A DNA stretch of 64,000 bases from Bradyrhizobium erythrophlei (GTDB lineage Bacteria; Pseudomonadota; Alphaproteobacteria; Rhizobiales; Xanthobacteraceae): assembly GCF_900142985.1 (NCBI RefSeq), contig NZ_LT670849.1, positions 1,922,001-1,986,000 on the forward strand, read 5' to 3'. The translations under genes and the position numbers were made by a program. Under the pieces are notes generated by a model. The model saw only the letters and a list, made by a program, of their open reading frames with translations. It searched no databases and was not told the DNA's origin. Numbering within the stretch: position 1 is the stretch's first letter; every line of letters starts with the position of its first letter. Below, in pieces: positions 21,061-30,074 of this stretch.

Positions 21061-22013
21061 GGCTTGGCCTCCGCGCGGCGGCCCCTGCGAAATAGCCCGA
21101 TGATGCCTTCCGGCGCGCCCACCACGAACAGCACCAGCATGACGCCGAGCACGAGCACGTTGACTTCCGATGAAATCGTGACGGCCAGAAGCTGCTGCGT
21201 GACGCCGAGCAGGATCGCCCCGATCACCGGCCCGATCCAGTGCGCCGTGCCGCCGATCAGCGCCATCGCCAGCACCGAGACCGAATAGTTGAGATTGAAG
21301 GCCGAACCCGGGTCGGCATATTGCAGATACATCGCCGCCGGCGCGCCGGCCGCGCACATCAACGCGCCGGATATCACGCACGCCGTCATCTTCAGCCGCA
21401 GCGTCGGCACGCCGGTGCATTCGGCGGCGAGCTCGTCGTCCCTGAGTGCCTGAAGGCCGCGTCCGATCCAGGAATTCTGGATGTAGCGCGCGATCGCGAC
21501 CGCGATCACCACGAGCGACGCCTGAACGAACACCAGCATCTGCACATAGGTCGGGAACGGCGCCGTCACCGGCGGCCGCTGGATCTGGATGCCGGCGGCG
21601 CCGCCGAGGAAGCGCCAGTTGGTCACGGTGGTTTCAATGACGATGGTCAACGCAATGGTGGCGATCGAAAAGAAGATGCCCTGCATGCGCAGCGTCAACA
21701 GGCCGACCGCAAAACCGAGCAGCGCGCCCACCGCGGCGGCCGCCGCAATCTGCACCAGCAGCGGCGCGCCGAGCGCCTTGAACAGCAAAATCGCGGTGTA
21801 GACGCCGACGCCGAAAAACGCGCTGGTGCCGAAATTCACATAGCCGGCATAGCCGCCGAGAATGCTCCAGGCGACCGACAGCACGATGAATTGCAGGATC
21901 ACGTAGCCGGCGAAGAACCAGTATTCGTTGCGGACGAGTTGCGTCGACAGCAAGACGACCGCGAGAAACAGCGCCGCCGAGCCCCAGAAAGCGATGGCGT
22001 TCCGTTTCATCAT
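21057..22013 (-). CDS. Branched-chain-type ABC importer permease (LivM-like)
   Basis: 318-aa inner-membrane permease with about nine hydrophobic helices. Family blocks: SILGGYAGYVNFGTSAFFGVG near the N-terminal third, GIFFSIATIALTIV, and the coupling segment GRGLQALRDDELAAECTG that contacts the ATPases. The start ATG at 22013 overlaps the livH stop (ATGA). It forms the membrane channel with the LivH-like protein. No oddities. Confidence 0.92.
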   Translation of the reverse strand: MMKRNAIAFWGSAALFLAVVLLSTQLVRNEYWFFAGYVILQFIVLSVAWSILGGYAGYVNFGTSAFFGVGVYTAILLFKALGAPLLVQIAAAAAVGALLGFAVGLLTLRMQGIFFSIATIALTIVIETTVTNWRFLGGAAGIQIQRPPVTAPFPTYVQMLVFVQASLVVIAVAIARYIQNSWIGRGLQALRDDELAAECTGVPTLRLKMTACVISGALMCAAGAPAAMYLQYADPGSAFNLNYSVSVLAMALIGGTAHWIGPVIGAILLGVTQQLLAVTISSEVNVLVLGVMLVLFVVGAPEGIIGLFRRGRRAEAKP

Positions 22014-22888
22014 CGCCTTCCCAGAAGGCCCTGCGGCCGCACCGCGAGCACGCCCAGCAGCAGGGCAAAGGAGATCGCAGGCGCCCAGGAGGCACCGAAC
22101 ATCGTCAGCACGATGGTTTCCGCCACGCCGAGAATGATGGCGGCAATCAGCGTTCCGGTCATGCTGCCGAGGCCCGCCATCACCACGACGCAGAAGGTGC
22201 GGCCGATATAGGCGCGGTCGAGCGTCGGATCGACCGGCGCCACGATAATAAGGAGCGCGCCGGCTACCCCAAGCACCGCGGTCGCAATTCCGAACGCCCA
22301 CTGCTTGATACGCACGGGATTGGCGCCCATCAGCCGCACCGCCTCTTCATCCTGCGCCACCGCGCGGATCGCGCGGCCCATGAAGGTGCGCGAAAGATAG
22401 GCCGCCAGCAGCACCGTCAGACCGGTCGCGACCGCAAAGGCCACCATCAATCGTAACGGAATCCGCATGTCGCCAAATCGCCAGGACTTGCCGATATAGG
22501 ATGCGGTGACCGATCGCTGGTCGACGCCGAAATGCAGGATGATCAGCACCTCGATGATGAAGGCGACGCCGAAGAAAAATGCGATGCCGCGCACCGCGGC
22601 GTCGCTGCCGCGGCGCTCGAAGGTCTCGTAGTAAATCCGGTAGGCGGCGAGCCCGAAGACAAACAGCAGCGGCGTGATCAGAACTCCGGCCACCAGCGGA
22701 TCGATATCGTAGCTCTCATTGAGGAAATAGACCGCGTATGACGCCATCACCAGGAAGGCCGGATGCGCCACATGCGGCACGTCGAGCAGGCCGAACGAAA
22801 CCGACAGCCCGATGCTGACGGCTGCATAGAAGCAGCCGAGCAGCACGCCGGTCACCACCGCGTCGAGCAGCAGGTCCATCGAAAACAA
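22010..22888 (-). CDS. Branched-chain-type ABC importer permease (LivH-like)
   Basis: 292-aa permease, eight to nine hydrophobic helices, with LivH blocks SIGLSVSFGLLDVPHVAHPAF and GRAIRAVAQDEEAVRLMG and the C-terminal AVRPQGLLGR. Two starts are possible. TTG 22888 lies 7 nt behind an AGGGGAG site, while ATG 22879 is 16 nt away, so TTG is preferred. It is coupled to livM by a 4-bp overlap. It follows the substrate-binding protein gene by 57 bp. Confidence 0.9.
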   Translation of the reverse strand: MFSMDLLLDAVVTGVLLGCFYAAVSIGLSVSFGLLDVPHVAHPAFLVMASYAVYFLNESYDIDPLVAGVLITPLLFVFGLAAYRIYYETFERRGSDAAVRGIAFFFGVAFIIEVLIILHFGVDQRSVTASYIGKSWRFGDMRIPLRLMVAFAVATGLTVLLAAYLSRTFMGRAIRAVAQDEEAVRLMGANPVRIKQWAFGIATAVLGVAGALLIIVAPVDPTLDRAYIGRTFCVVVMAGLGSMTGTLIAAIILGVAETIVLTMFGASWAPAISFALLLGVLAVRPQGLLGRR

Positions 22889-22945
22889 ACTTAGGCTCCC
22901 CTTGACCCCTTGACTAACCCGCCGCCCAGCCCGTTCGCGAGAGAA

Positions 22946-24190
22946 TTACTTTCGCGCAGCCTCGAACGGCGTGACCAGTTCGCCGGACTTCAGGTTCGGC
23001 GGGAACAGGATCACCTGTTTGCCCGGCTTCTTGAACTGATCCATGTTCTTGTCGACGATACCCTGGAATTGCGCCTGCAAGGTCGCGGTCACCTTGCGCT
23101 CGCCGTCGGCTGCAAACGAGATCGGACCGACGATGGTTTTGACCTCGTTCTCGTGCAGATATTTCGCGATCGCCTTCTGATCGAGCGAGCCGGTCGCCTT
23201 GACTGCGGCTTCGATGAGTTGCCCCTGCGCATAGCCGAACGGCGCCAGGTAATAGCCGAGCGGATCGACCTTGGCCTCGACCGCGCGCTTCGAATAGGTT
23301 TCGAAGAACGTCTTGGTGCCGTCGTAATACATGCTGGGTTCGGGCAGCCAGGTGTTGAAGTTGACGACGCCGTTGACCAGCGAGCCGAGGTTCTCCATGA
23401 CCGGGCCGAATTGCAGGCCGACCATGCCGCCGCCGAACAGTTTGACGTTGTCGCCGATCCCGATTTCATTGATGGCGCGCAAAATACCGGCCGAGTCCGG
23501 CGGATAGGACGCAACATAGACGACGTCGGGCTTGGCGGCTTTCAGCGCGCGAATAATGCCGGAGAATTCCACCGTGTTCGGCGGATAGGCCTGGTCGTAC
23601 ACGATCGGCATGTTGCGCTTGGTGGCGACTTCGCGCGCGGTCGTCGCCAGATTTTGCGCGAACTCCTGATCGGCGGTGAGCAACGCCACCGTCTTGCCGC
23701 CGGCCTTCTGGCCGATATCGAGAAATGCCGCCGCCCACGAATCCGCCGGTCCCCACGGCGCCACGTTGAACCACATGTCGTGGCCGATCTTGCTGTTGAT
23801 CTGGAACGAGAAGTTGCCGATCAGCACCATGCCGCGCTGCTTGACCAGCGGCATGATCGGCGCGGTCGGCACCGTCGCGTAGGGCGAGAACAACAGATCG
23901 ACCTTGTCGACGTCGATGAGCTTGGAATAGATCGCCGGCGTCTCGGCGGCGCTCGACTTGTCGTCATAGACCACGAGTTCGACCTTGCGGCCAAGCAGGC
24001 CGCCGCGGGCGTTGATGTCGTCGCGCCAGATTTCGGTGCCGAGCAGCGAGGCCTTGCCGCCGCCGGCCAATCCGCCGGTCTGCGCCATCGACATGCCGAT
24101 CTTGATCGGCGGCTGCTGGGCGTCGGCGTTCGAGACCAGCGCGAGGCCTGCGATCGCGATCGCGGCGCCAAGAAGCAATCTGCGTTTCAT
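22946..24190 (-). CDS. ABC transporter substrate-binding protein (LivJ/HAAT type)
   Basis: 414-aa periplasmic binding protein of the branched-chain/amide/aromatic type. Signal peptide MKRRLLLGAAIAIAGLALVS with cleavage near NADAQ. The mature start PIKIGMSMAQTGGLAGGG is the usual first ligand-binding loop, followed by GLLGRKVELVVYDD. ATG 24190 has a strong AGGGGAGG ribosome site; longer frames are shadows. It supplies the LivH-M-G-F importer. Related proteins bind amino acids, urea, or lignin-derived aromatic acids; the adjacent dioxygenase favours an aromatic ligand. That is inference. Confidence 0.9.
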   Translation of the reverse strand: MKRRLLLGAAIAIAGLALVSNADAQQPPIKIGMSMAQTGGLAGGGKASLLGTEIWRDDINARGGLLGRKVELVVYDDKSSAAETPAIYSKLIDVDKVDLLFSPYATVPTAPIMPLVKQRGMVLIGNFSFQINSKIGHDMWFNVAPWGPADSWAAAFLDIGQKAGGKTVALLTADQEFAQNLATTAREVATKRNMPIVYDQAYPPNTVEFSGIIRALKAAKPDVVYVASYPPDSAGILRAINEIGIGDNVKLFGGGMVGLQFGPVMENLGSLVNGVVNFNTWLPEPSMYYDGTKTFFETYSKRAVEAKVDPLGYYLAPFGYAQGQLIEAAVKATGSLDQKAIAKYLHENEVKTIVGPISFAADGERKVTATLQAQFQGIVDKNMDQFKKPGKQVILFPPNLKSGELVTPFEAARK

Positions 24191-24286
24191 CGTTCCTCCC
24201 CTTAAACCCATTCTTGTTTTTCGATTTGTCCGCGCCGGAATTTCTTCGCTTCCTGGCGCAGACTTTAAGATGTCACCTAAGGTTAG

Positions 24287-24305
24287 GGCCGGGACACGCC
24301 CGGCC
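24287..24305. other. Intercistronic hairpin between dioxygenase and binding-protein genes
   Basis: GGCCGGG and CCCGGCC form a perfect 7-bp stem with a 5-nt loop in the 156-bp gap. No T-run follows on the minus strand, so it is more likely a processing or mRNA-stabilising element than a terminator. It could raise the level of the downstream binding-protein message. Confidence 0.4.
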
Positions 24306-24346
24306 ACAACCCAACTCAAGTTGCAAGGCAACGCGACCCGCTATCG

Positions 24347-25258
24347 TCAGGCCGGCTGCTTCAGGATCGCGGCCGGATCGGCGCCGACGCGCCCGCCGGC
24401 CCGGTCGGCTTCGGTCTCGCGCGACAGACGCATGTCGAAGCGGATGCTCGGCAGGCCCGGAATCGGGCATTCCGGGTCTTTCGGATTGATATCGACCGCA
24501 AGATCGCCGGAGGAGCCGAACACGACGTCGTCGGCCAGATGCGGGTCGTCGCGCAAATAAAGCGCGGTCACCAGCTCACGATAGCCGGGCGCCCCGACCA
24601 GGAAATGAATATGCGCAGGACGCATGCCGTGCCGCCGCTGCGCCGTGATCATCTCGCCGACCGGCCCATCCATCGGGATCGAATAGCCGAGCGGCTTCAC
24701 CGTGCGCAGCATGAAGAGCCCTTTGGCGTCGGTGGTGAAGATGCCGCGGTAGTCGACAGAGGCGGGATCTTCCTGAATGTCGTAAAGGCCGGTCGCGCTG
24801 GTCTGCCAGAGCGAAACCGTGGCTCCGGCGAGCGGCTTGCCGTTGACGTCCGTCACACGGCCGTAAAGCACGATTTCTGTACCGGGATCGACGTGCCTGG
24901 CAATCTGGCTGCCGGCAGCGAGATTCGGCGTGGTTTCGCGATAAAACGGGCCGAGCAGGCTGGTGTTCGTGCCCTCTTCCATCGCCGTTTCGTCGTGCAG
25001 GCCGTTCACCAGCGCCGACAGACCAAGCGTATCCGACAGCAGAATGAATTCCTGCCGCGCCGGGGTACAGATTTTCCCGACCGCGGTCATGAAGGCGATG
25101 CCCTTGATCCACTCCGCCGGCGTCAGGTTCACGTCCTTGGCAAACGCATGCAGGTGCTTGACCGCGGACGCCATGATCTCCTTCATCCGCGGATTGGGCG
25201 TCGAGGCCATCTGATCAAGCACGGCTTGCGTGATGTTTTCCGGCGTCAGCTCTTGCAT
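24347..25258 (-). CDS. Intradiol ring-cleavage dioxygenase (hydroxyquinol/catechol type)
   Basis: Non-haem Fe(III) enzyme that opens aromatic diols between the two hydroxyls. The 303-aa protein has an N-terminal helical dimerisation domain (about 1-95) and a catalytic beta-sandwich. All four iron ligands are visible: Tyr159 (GLYDIQ), Tyr192 (GYSIPM), His216 and His218 (RPAHIHF). LLGPFYRE and the N-terminal domain resemble hydroxyquinol 1,2-dioxygenases, but catechol or chlorocatechol cannot be excluded. ATG 25258 follows a GGGAGG site. It leads the importer genes on the same strand, suggesting coupled uptake and degradation. No maleylacetate reductase gene is nearby. Confidence 0.9.
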   Translation of the reverse strand: MQELTPENITQAVLDQMASTPNPRMKEIMASAVKHLHAFAKDVNLTPAEWIKGIAFMTAVGKICTPARQEFILLSDTLGLSALVNGLHDETAMEEGTNTSLLGPFYRETTPNLAAGSQIARHVDPGTEIVLYGRVTDVNGKPLAGATVSLWQTSATGLYDIQEDPASVDYRGIFTTDAKGLFMLRTVKPLGYSIPMDGPVGEMITAQRRHGMRPAHIHFLVGAPGYRELVTALYLRDDPHLADDVVFGSSGDLAVDINPKDPECPIPGLPSIRFDMRLSRETEADRAGGRVGADPAAILKQPA

Positions 25259-25389
25259 CAATACCTCCCTCGATTCCTGATCCATGGCGTTGGCGATCCA
25301 TGGCTTTTTTCCTCTTTGCCGCAGCCTATCGCCCCCTCGGGACAACCGCAAATCCCTGGCCCCGAAATCGCGTCGCGCGCCGGGTTAAA

Positions 25390-25406
25390 TTTTCATCAGA
25401 TGATAA
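25390..25406. promoter_or_regulatory. Candidate operator upstream of dioxygenase operon
   Basis: A 17-nt inverted repeat centred at 25398, with core TCATC-A-GATGA and A/T flanks (one mismatch pair). It lies 132 bp before the dioxygenase start, in the 163-bp gap after aspA. The shape resembles sites of GntR-type regulators, but no regulator gene is adjacent. Inferred from symmetry only. Confidence 0.35.
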
Positions 25407-25421
25407 AAGGCGACAAATTAA

Positions 25422-26879
25422 TCAGTCGGTCTGGTCGCGGCGGACGCTGAGCGGGTGGGTTTCCGCTGTGGTCGTCGCGGTGCCGAACACGCGCGGCTGG
25501 GTCAGGATTTCCGGCTGCAAAATCTGATCGAGCTGTTCGCGGGTCAGAAGCTTCTTGGCGAGCACCAGGTCGTAAACGCTTTGGTCGGTCAGAAGCGCCT
25601 GCTGCGCGACCTCGGTCGCATTGGCATAACCGATATAGGGATTGAGCGCGGTCACGATTCCGATCGAACGCTCAACGCCGCGGCGCAGATGCTCGCGGTT
25701 GGCGGTGATGCCCTTCACGCAGCGCTCGGCCAGTGTCAGGCAGCCGGCGCGCAGATGATTGACGCTCTTGAACAGGCTATGCGCGATGATCGGCTCGAAC
25801 GCATTGAGCTGCAATTGACCGGCCTCGGCGGCAAAGCTCACGGTGACGTCGTTGCCGATCACTTCAAACGCGATCTGATTGACCACTTCGGGGATCACGG
25901 GGTTGACCTTGCCCGGCATGATGCTGGAGCCAGCCTGCATCGGCGGCAGGTTGATCTCGTTCAGTCCGACGCGCGGGCCCGACGACAACAGCCGCAGGTC
26001 GTTGCAGGTCTTCGACAGCTTGACGGCGACCCGTTTCAGGACGCCGGACAACTGCACGAACGCGCCGCAATCCTGCGTCGCCTCGATCAGGTTGGAGGCG
26101 GTGACCACGGGAACGCCGGTAACGTCGCGCAAATGCTGGCAGACCAGGCGCGCATAGTCGGGATGGGCGTTGATGCCGGTGCCGATCGCGGTCGCGCCCA
26201 TATTGATCTCGCACACCAGAAGCACTGCTTCCTTCAGCCGCTGTTCATCCTCACCGAGCATGACCGCATAGGTCGAGAACTCCTGGCCGAGCGTCATCGG
26301 CACCGCATCCTGCAACTGGGTGCGACCCATCTTGATGATGTCCTTGAACTCCTCCGATTTCGCTTCGAAGGCCTGGCGCAGCACCACCATGGCGTCGACC
26401 AGGCGCATGATGCCGGAATAGGCTGCAAGCTTCAGCGCCGTCGGATAGACGTCGTTGGTGCTCTGGCTCATGTTGACCTGTTCGTTCGGGTGCAAAAACT
26501 TGTAGTCACCCTTCTGCCGGCCGAGCAATTCCAGCGCGCGGTTGGCAATCACCTCGTTGGCATTCATGTTGGTCGAGGTGCCGGCGCCGCCCTGAATGAC
26601 GTCGACCACGAACTGATCGTGCAACCGCCCGGCCCTGACCTCTTCGGAGGCGGCAATGATGGCATCGGCCTTGGTGGCATCGAGCAGGCCGAGGTCGCGG
26701 TTGCTTCGAGCGGCCGCCAGCTTGATCGAGGCCAGCGCCACAATCAGATCCGGATAGATCGAGATCGGGGTCGCGGTGATCGGGAAATTCTCCACCGCCC
26801 GCAAGGTGTGGACGCCGTAATAGGCCTCGGCCGGGACGTCCCGGTCGCCCAATAAATCGTGTTCGCGTCGCGTGCTCAT
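25422..26879 (-). CDS. aspA: Aspartate ammonia-lyase
   Basis: Reversibly converts aspartate to fumarate and ammonia; cytoplasmic tetramer of the fumarase/aspartase superfamily. The 485-aa protein carries the superfamily signature GSSIMPGKVNP, plus GGAGTSTNMNANEV near residue 95-108 and QSTNDVYPTA. The N-terminus REHDLLGDRDVPAEAYYG matches aspartases better than class II fumarases. Length is normal (about 470-480). It stands upstream of the dioxygenase gene on the same strand, but 163 bp with a possible operator separates them, so it is probably a separate unit. Confidence 0.9.
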   Translation of the reverse strand: MSTRREHDLLGDRDVPAEAYYGVHTLRAVENFPITATPISIYPDLIVALASIKLAAARSNRDLGLLDATKADAIIAASEEVRAGRLHDQFVVDVIQGGAGTSTNMNANEVIANRALELLGRQKGDYKFLHPNEQVNMSQSTNDVYPTALKLAAYSGIMRLVDAMVVLRQAFEAKSEEFKDIIKMGRTQLQDAVPMTLGQEFSTYAVMLGEDEQRLKEAVLLVCEINMGATAIGTGINAHPDYARLVCQHLRDVTGVPVVTASNLIEATQDCGAFVQLSGVLKRVAVKLSKTCNDLRLLSSGPRVGLNEINLPPMQAGSSIMPGKVNPVIPEVVNQIAFEVIGNDVTVSFAAEAGQLQLNAFEPIIAHSLFKSVNHLRAGCLTLAERCVKGITANREHLRRGVERSIGIVTALNPYIGYANATEVAQQALLTDQSVYDLVLAKKLLTREQLDQILQPEILTQPRVFGTATTTAETHPLSVRRDQTD

Positions 26880-27167
26880 GGAGGCCTCGTCCGGTATGCA
26901 AGTGTGACGGTTCAGAAGTCCGCGTGGGTGCCGCAGGTTCGATCGCGACCCTTGCGAGAATCGCGGTCATTTTCAACGAGATGGGGGCGGTTTCCGCCGG
27001 GTTTTGAACGCCTGCCGATCCCCGCCGTGCCGCAATGTTTAAAGCATCCTTTAGATGTGAGGTCTACGCTAAGGCGATTGCCCCGATCCAAATCCCTTTA
27101 CCAAAATTAACAAAACAGCTTTCCGCGATTTAAACCGCAGCGATCGGGGTGCGGGTGGACCGAAGGA

Positions 27168-28217
27168 ATGAGCAGCGCGCCCGACGAGATCGATTTCGAT
27201 TACGCGACGACGCTTGCGGATCGGGCCAATGGTTTTATGGCGCAGCACCGCGTGCCGCCGACCCCTGAAAATTTTGCCGTCTGGTTCTTCTACGCGATGG
27301 GCGGCTCGCTCACGCTCAAGAAGACCATCGACATCCTGATCGCCAACAAGCGGAAATTCGATTCCCTCGTCAATCGCGATCTCTACGTCACCTATGTCAG
27401 GCCGTATTCGGACCCCGGCCTGAGCGACGACATCCCCGACCAGGTGCATGCTGTGATCGCGAGCGCGCAGGAATTTCTGGCGACCGCCATCTCCGACAAT
27501 CGTTCGCAGATGGAAAGCCTCGGCGAAGTGAGCTCGGAATGTCAGGCCGTGGCCGATCCGCGGCCGATCATCGAGAAACTGCTGAAGGAATTGTCGAGTG
27601 CGACGTCCCGCTCCACGGCGCTTGAGGCGAACTTCCTCAGGACCACGCAGGACCTCGACCAGATCAGGGATTCGCTGAAGCTTGCCGAGCAACACTCCAA
27701 CACCGACCCGCTCACCGGGCTTGCCAACCGCCGCTCGCTCGAGGCCTTCCTGCGCACCGCCCAGATCACGTCGATGGAAGCTGGAACGCCGCTCAGCATC
27801 CTGATGATCGACATCGACTACTTCAAGACATTCAACGACAGCTACGGCCATCAGGTCGGCGATCAGGTTCTGCGGCTCGTTGGCAGGGTGTTGCAGGAGA
27901 GCGTGCGCGATTGCGATCACGCCGCGCGTTATGGCGGCGAAGAGCTGATCGCGGTGCTACCGGGCGCGACGCTCGATGTCTGCGCCGAGGTCGCCGAACG
28001 CATTCGCCGCCGCATCGGCGAGGCGCGCCTGACCCGCCGCGCCACCGGCGAGGAAATATCGAGCGTCACGATCTCGGTCGGGGTCGCGCAGTTCCGCATG
28101 GCTGAATCGGCGGAAGGCCTGATCGAGCGCTGCGATCGCGCGCTCTATCAGGCCAAGCGCTCAGGCCGCAATTGCACGGTCCGGGAATCGTCGGTCGACG
28201 AAGAGATCGCGGCCTAA
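27168..28217 (+). CDS. GGDEF-domain diguanylate cyclase
   Basis: Makes cyclic di-GMP from two GTP. The 349-aa protein has a helical N-terminal region of unknown fold (about 1-150), a coiled-coil-like linker (about 125-180) and a C-terminal GGDEF domain (about 185-340). The active site reads YGGEEL (255-260), an accepted GGEEF variant. An inhibitory I-site RxxD (RDCD, 247-250) sits exactly five residues ahead, so product inhibition is expected. No EAL domain or membrane segment is present. An AAGGA ribosome site precedes the ATG. The input signal is unknown; it is monocistronic. Confidence 0.93.
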   Translation: MSSAPDEIDFDYATTLADRANGFMAQHRVPPTPENFAVWFFYAMGGSLTLKKTIDILIANKRKFDSLVNRDLYVTYVRPYSDPGLSDDIPDQVHAVIASAQEFLATAISDNRSQMESLGEVSSECQAVADPRPIIEKLLKELSSATSRSTALEANFLRTTQDLDQIRDSLKLAEQHSNTDPLTGLANRRSLEAFLRTAQITSMEAGTPLSILMIDIDYFKTFNDSYGHQVGDQVLRLVGRVLQESVRDCDHAARYGGEELIAVLPGATLDVCAEVAERIRRRIGEARLTRRATGEEISSVTISVGVAQFRMAESAEGLIERCDRALYQAKRSGRNCTVRESSVDEEIAA

Positions 28218-28241
28218 AGGCTATTTGACCTGCGGGAGCGA

Positions 28242-29006
28242 TCAGATCGCTTGCGCGACCTTCTCCAGACCGATCAGACGGGCCAGCGAGCGCACTTCGC
28301 GCTTCTGGTCTTCGCGCAACTGAAACAGCAGCGGCATCGCCGCTGATTTCAATTCCTGAACCTCCGCCCCGTCCGGATCGATCTTGACGGCGGCAGCATT
28401 GTTCGGATCGGACAGCCGCGCGGCCTGGATCTTGCGCGATACCGCTCGCAACGCATTCTCGATCCCCGGCCAGTAATATTCCTGGTCCGGTGTCAGCTTC
28501 AGCCGATCCTTGATGCCGGCAATCTGCGCATCGCTCAACAAGGCATAGGATTTCTGGGCCGGCGGCTTGGCGGCGGCCACAGGTTTTGATTCCAGAGGCT
28601 TCGGTTCCACCGCTTTCGGTTTCTCTGGCGAAGGCGCCGGATCGGTCAGCTTGAGCCCTTCGATGTCGGAGGACCGCGCCTCCGCATAGGCCTGCCGCAG
28701 CGGCTCGCTTGGGAGCGCGCCGGTCGTCGCCGTCTCAGGCTGAACAGATGCGGCTGGCGCGGACGCGACCACCGCAACGGTCAGCTTGTCGCCCTTGCCT
28801 TGCCGGTTCGACACGATTTCCGGCATCGCGGAGGATGACGTCACCATCGCCGCTCCCGCCGCGGGCACGCTGTCACGGCCCAATATCGCGGCCGTAGCCG
28901 CACCAAGGATCAGAAAACCGGTGAGCGCGATAATGGTGACGGCTTTCGACAGGGTGAGAGCTCCGATTTTCGAAATTCGCTCGATACCAATTATTTGCCC
29001 CGGCAA
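28242..29006 (-). CDS. Membrane-anchored protein with Pro-rich linker and LTxxQ-like domain
   Basis: 254-aa protein of unknown function. It has one hydrophobic helix (about 17-43, TIIALTGFLILGAATAAI), then a long low-complexity periplasmic linker rich in Ala, Pro, Lys and Glu (about 45-155). The C-terminal helical domain contains LKLTPDQEYYWPGIENAL, resembling the LTxxQ motif of Spy/CpxP-type envelope stress proteins. The convergent GGDEF gene ends 24 bp away. The Spy-like link is inference from one motif; the linker suggests a reach across the periplasm. Confidence 0.7.
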   Translation of the reverse strand: MPGQIIGIERISKIGALTLSKAVTIIALTGFLILGAATAAILGRDSVPAAGAAMVTSSSAMPEIVSNRQGKGDKLTVAVVASAPAASVQPETATTGALPSEPLRQAYAEARSSDIEGLKLTDPAPSPEKPKAVEPKPLESKPVAAAKPPAQKSYALLSDAQIAGIKDRLKLTPDQEYYWPGIENALRAVSRKIQAARLSDPNNAAAVKIDPDGAEVQELKSAAMPLLFQLREDQKREVRSLARLIGLEKVAQAI

Positions 29007-29073
29007 TCGGGCAGGAAATAAGGCTTAACCGTGCCACTGCGGTGACTATTGTGGCCTTGACAGCAAGCGGCGA

Positions 29074-29322
29074 TCAGGCGGCCGCGACGAGTTCATAGGC
29101 GTCCTGGATATCAGCAATGATATCGGATGCCTCCCACAGCGCATCGGGCGCGACCGTGTGCCAGGTGATGGTCCAGTTTCCGCCCTTGGTCGTGCGGGGC
29201 ATGCCGACCACGTCGAATTTCACCTGGCGGCAGAGCGGGTGGCGCTCGAGGGCATAGGCAACGCGGCGCTTGATCTCGTCGATGGTCGCCGGCGTCTTTG
29301 CAAAAAGCGTTTCGAAATCCAT
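29074..29322 (-). CDS. Small conserved-looking hypothetical protein (82 aa)
   Basis: Begins MDFETLFAKTPATIDEIKRR, with a GGGGTG site just upstream; an in-frame ATG 24 nt earlier is possible. It has no signal peptide or membrane helix, and is predicted soluble and mixed alpha/beta (GGNWTITWHTV looks like a beta-hairpin). I do not recognise the family. Codon usage is normal for the genome (G/C at third positions), which supports a real gene. It is located alone between two unrelated genes. Confidence 0.65.
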   Translation of the reverse strand: MDFETLFAKTPATIDEIKRRVAYALERHPLCRQVKFDVVGMPRTTKGGNWTITWHTVAPDALWEASDIIADIQDAYELVAAA

Positions 29323-29486
29323 GTCACCCCACCCTGCAACTGCCACTCCGCCTGCGCGCGCCGCCTTGCGGGCGCATGGCTCGACGGAATGAATCTTGGG
29401 CGGGCGTGGTTAAGGACGGGTTAAATGGCCGGGAACTGCGGCGCAGACCTTCCCGGAGACCAAGGCTCGAGGCGGGCGGTTCTATT

Positions 29487-30053
29487 TCATGCCATCGGCT
29501 CGTAGAACAGCACGACATTGCCATTACTGAAAGTTCGGGAATTGGCGAGCCTCATCGGCAGTTTCTTTTTGACGCCCTCGAACAACGTCCGGCCGTTGCC
29601 GACCACGACCGGGTTGAGCACGATCTGGTATTCATCGATCAATCCGGCATCCGCCAATTGCGCAACAACGCTGCCGCTTCCCATGATCACGATGTTTGGA
29701 CCCGGCTGCTGCTTCAGCTCGCGGATTTCGGTCGCCATGTCGCCCTTCAAAAGGGTTGTATTGTTCCAGGTGACTTTGTTGAGTTTCCTGGAAAAAACGA
29801 ACTTCTGCAGACTGTTCATTCGCTCGACGACGATGGGATTGCTTTGTGCCGCAAGGGCGGTCGGCCAGAAGCTCGCCATCAGGTCATAGGTCACTCTGCC
29901 AAACAGGAGCCGGCCGCCGCCGCTCGCATTCTCCGAAACAAAAGCCTGCCATTCCGGATCACGCTTGTGAGCCCAGCTCATGTCACCGTTTGCATCCGTG
30001 AAGTACCCATCCAGTGACACTGCGTTGTAGGCAACCAGCTTTGGCATGTTCAT
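29487..30053 (-). CDS. DHFR-like (RibD C-terminal domain) reductase
   Basis: 188-aa protein of the dihydrofolate reductase/RibD-C fold family. Blocks: VAYNAVSLDGYFTD at the N-terminus, LLFGRVTYDLMASFWP, and NIVIMGSGSVVAQL followed by DEYQIVLNPVVVGNG. These are NADPH-binding reductases of mostly unknown substrate. It follows a GGAAGGAACG ribosome site and lies 22 bp behind the ArsR-SRPBCC gene on the same strand. This gene pair is seen often in soil bacteria, which suggests a joint role, but none is established. Confidence 0.85.
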   Translation of the reverse strand: MNMPKLVAYNAVSLDGYFTDANGDMSWAHKRDPEWQAFVSENASGGGRLLFGRVTYDLMASFWPTALAAQSNPIVVERMNSLQKFVFSRKLNKVTWNNTTLLKGDMATEIRELKQQPGPNIVIMGSGSVVAQLADAGLIDEYQIVLNPVVVGNGRTLFEGVKKKLPMRLANSRTFSNGNVVLFYEPMA

Positions 30054-30074
30054 CGTTCCTTCCGTCGATCGCGA

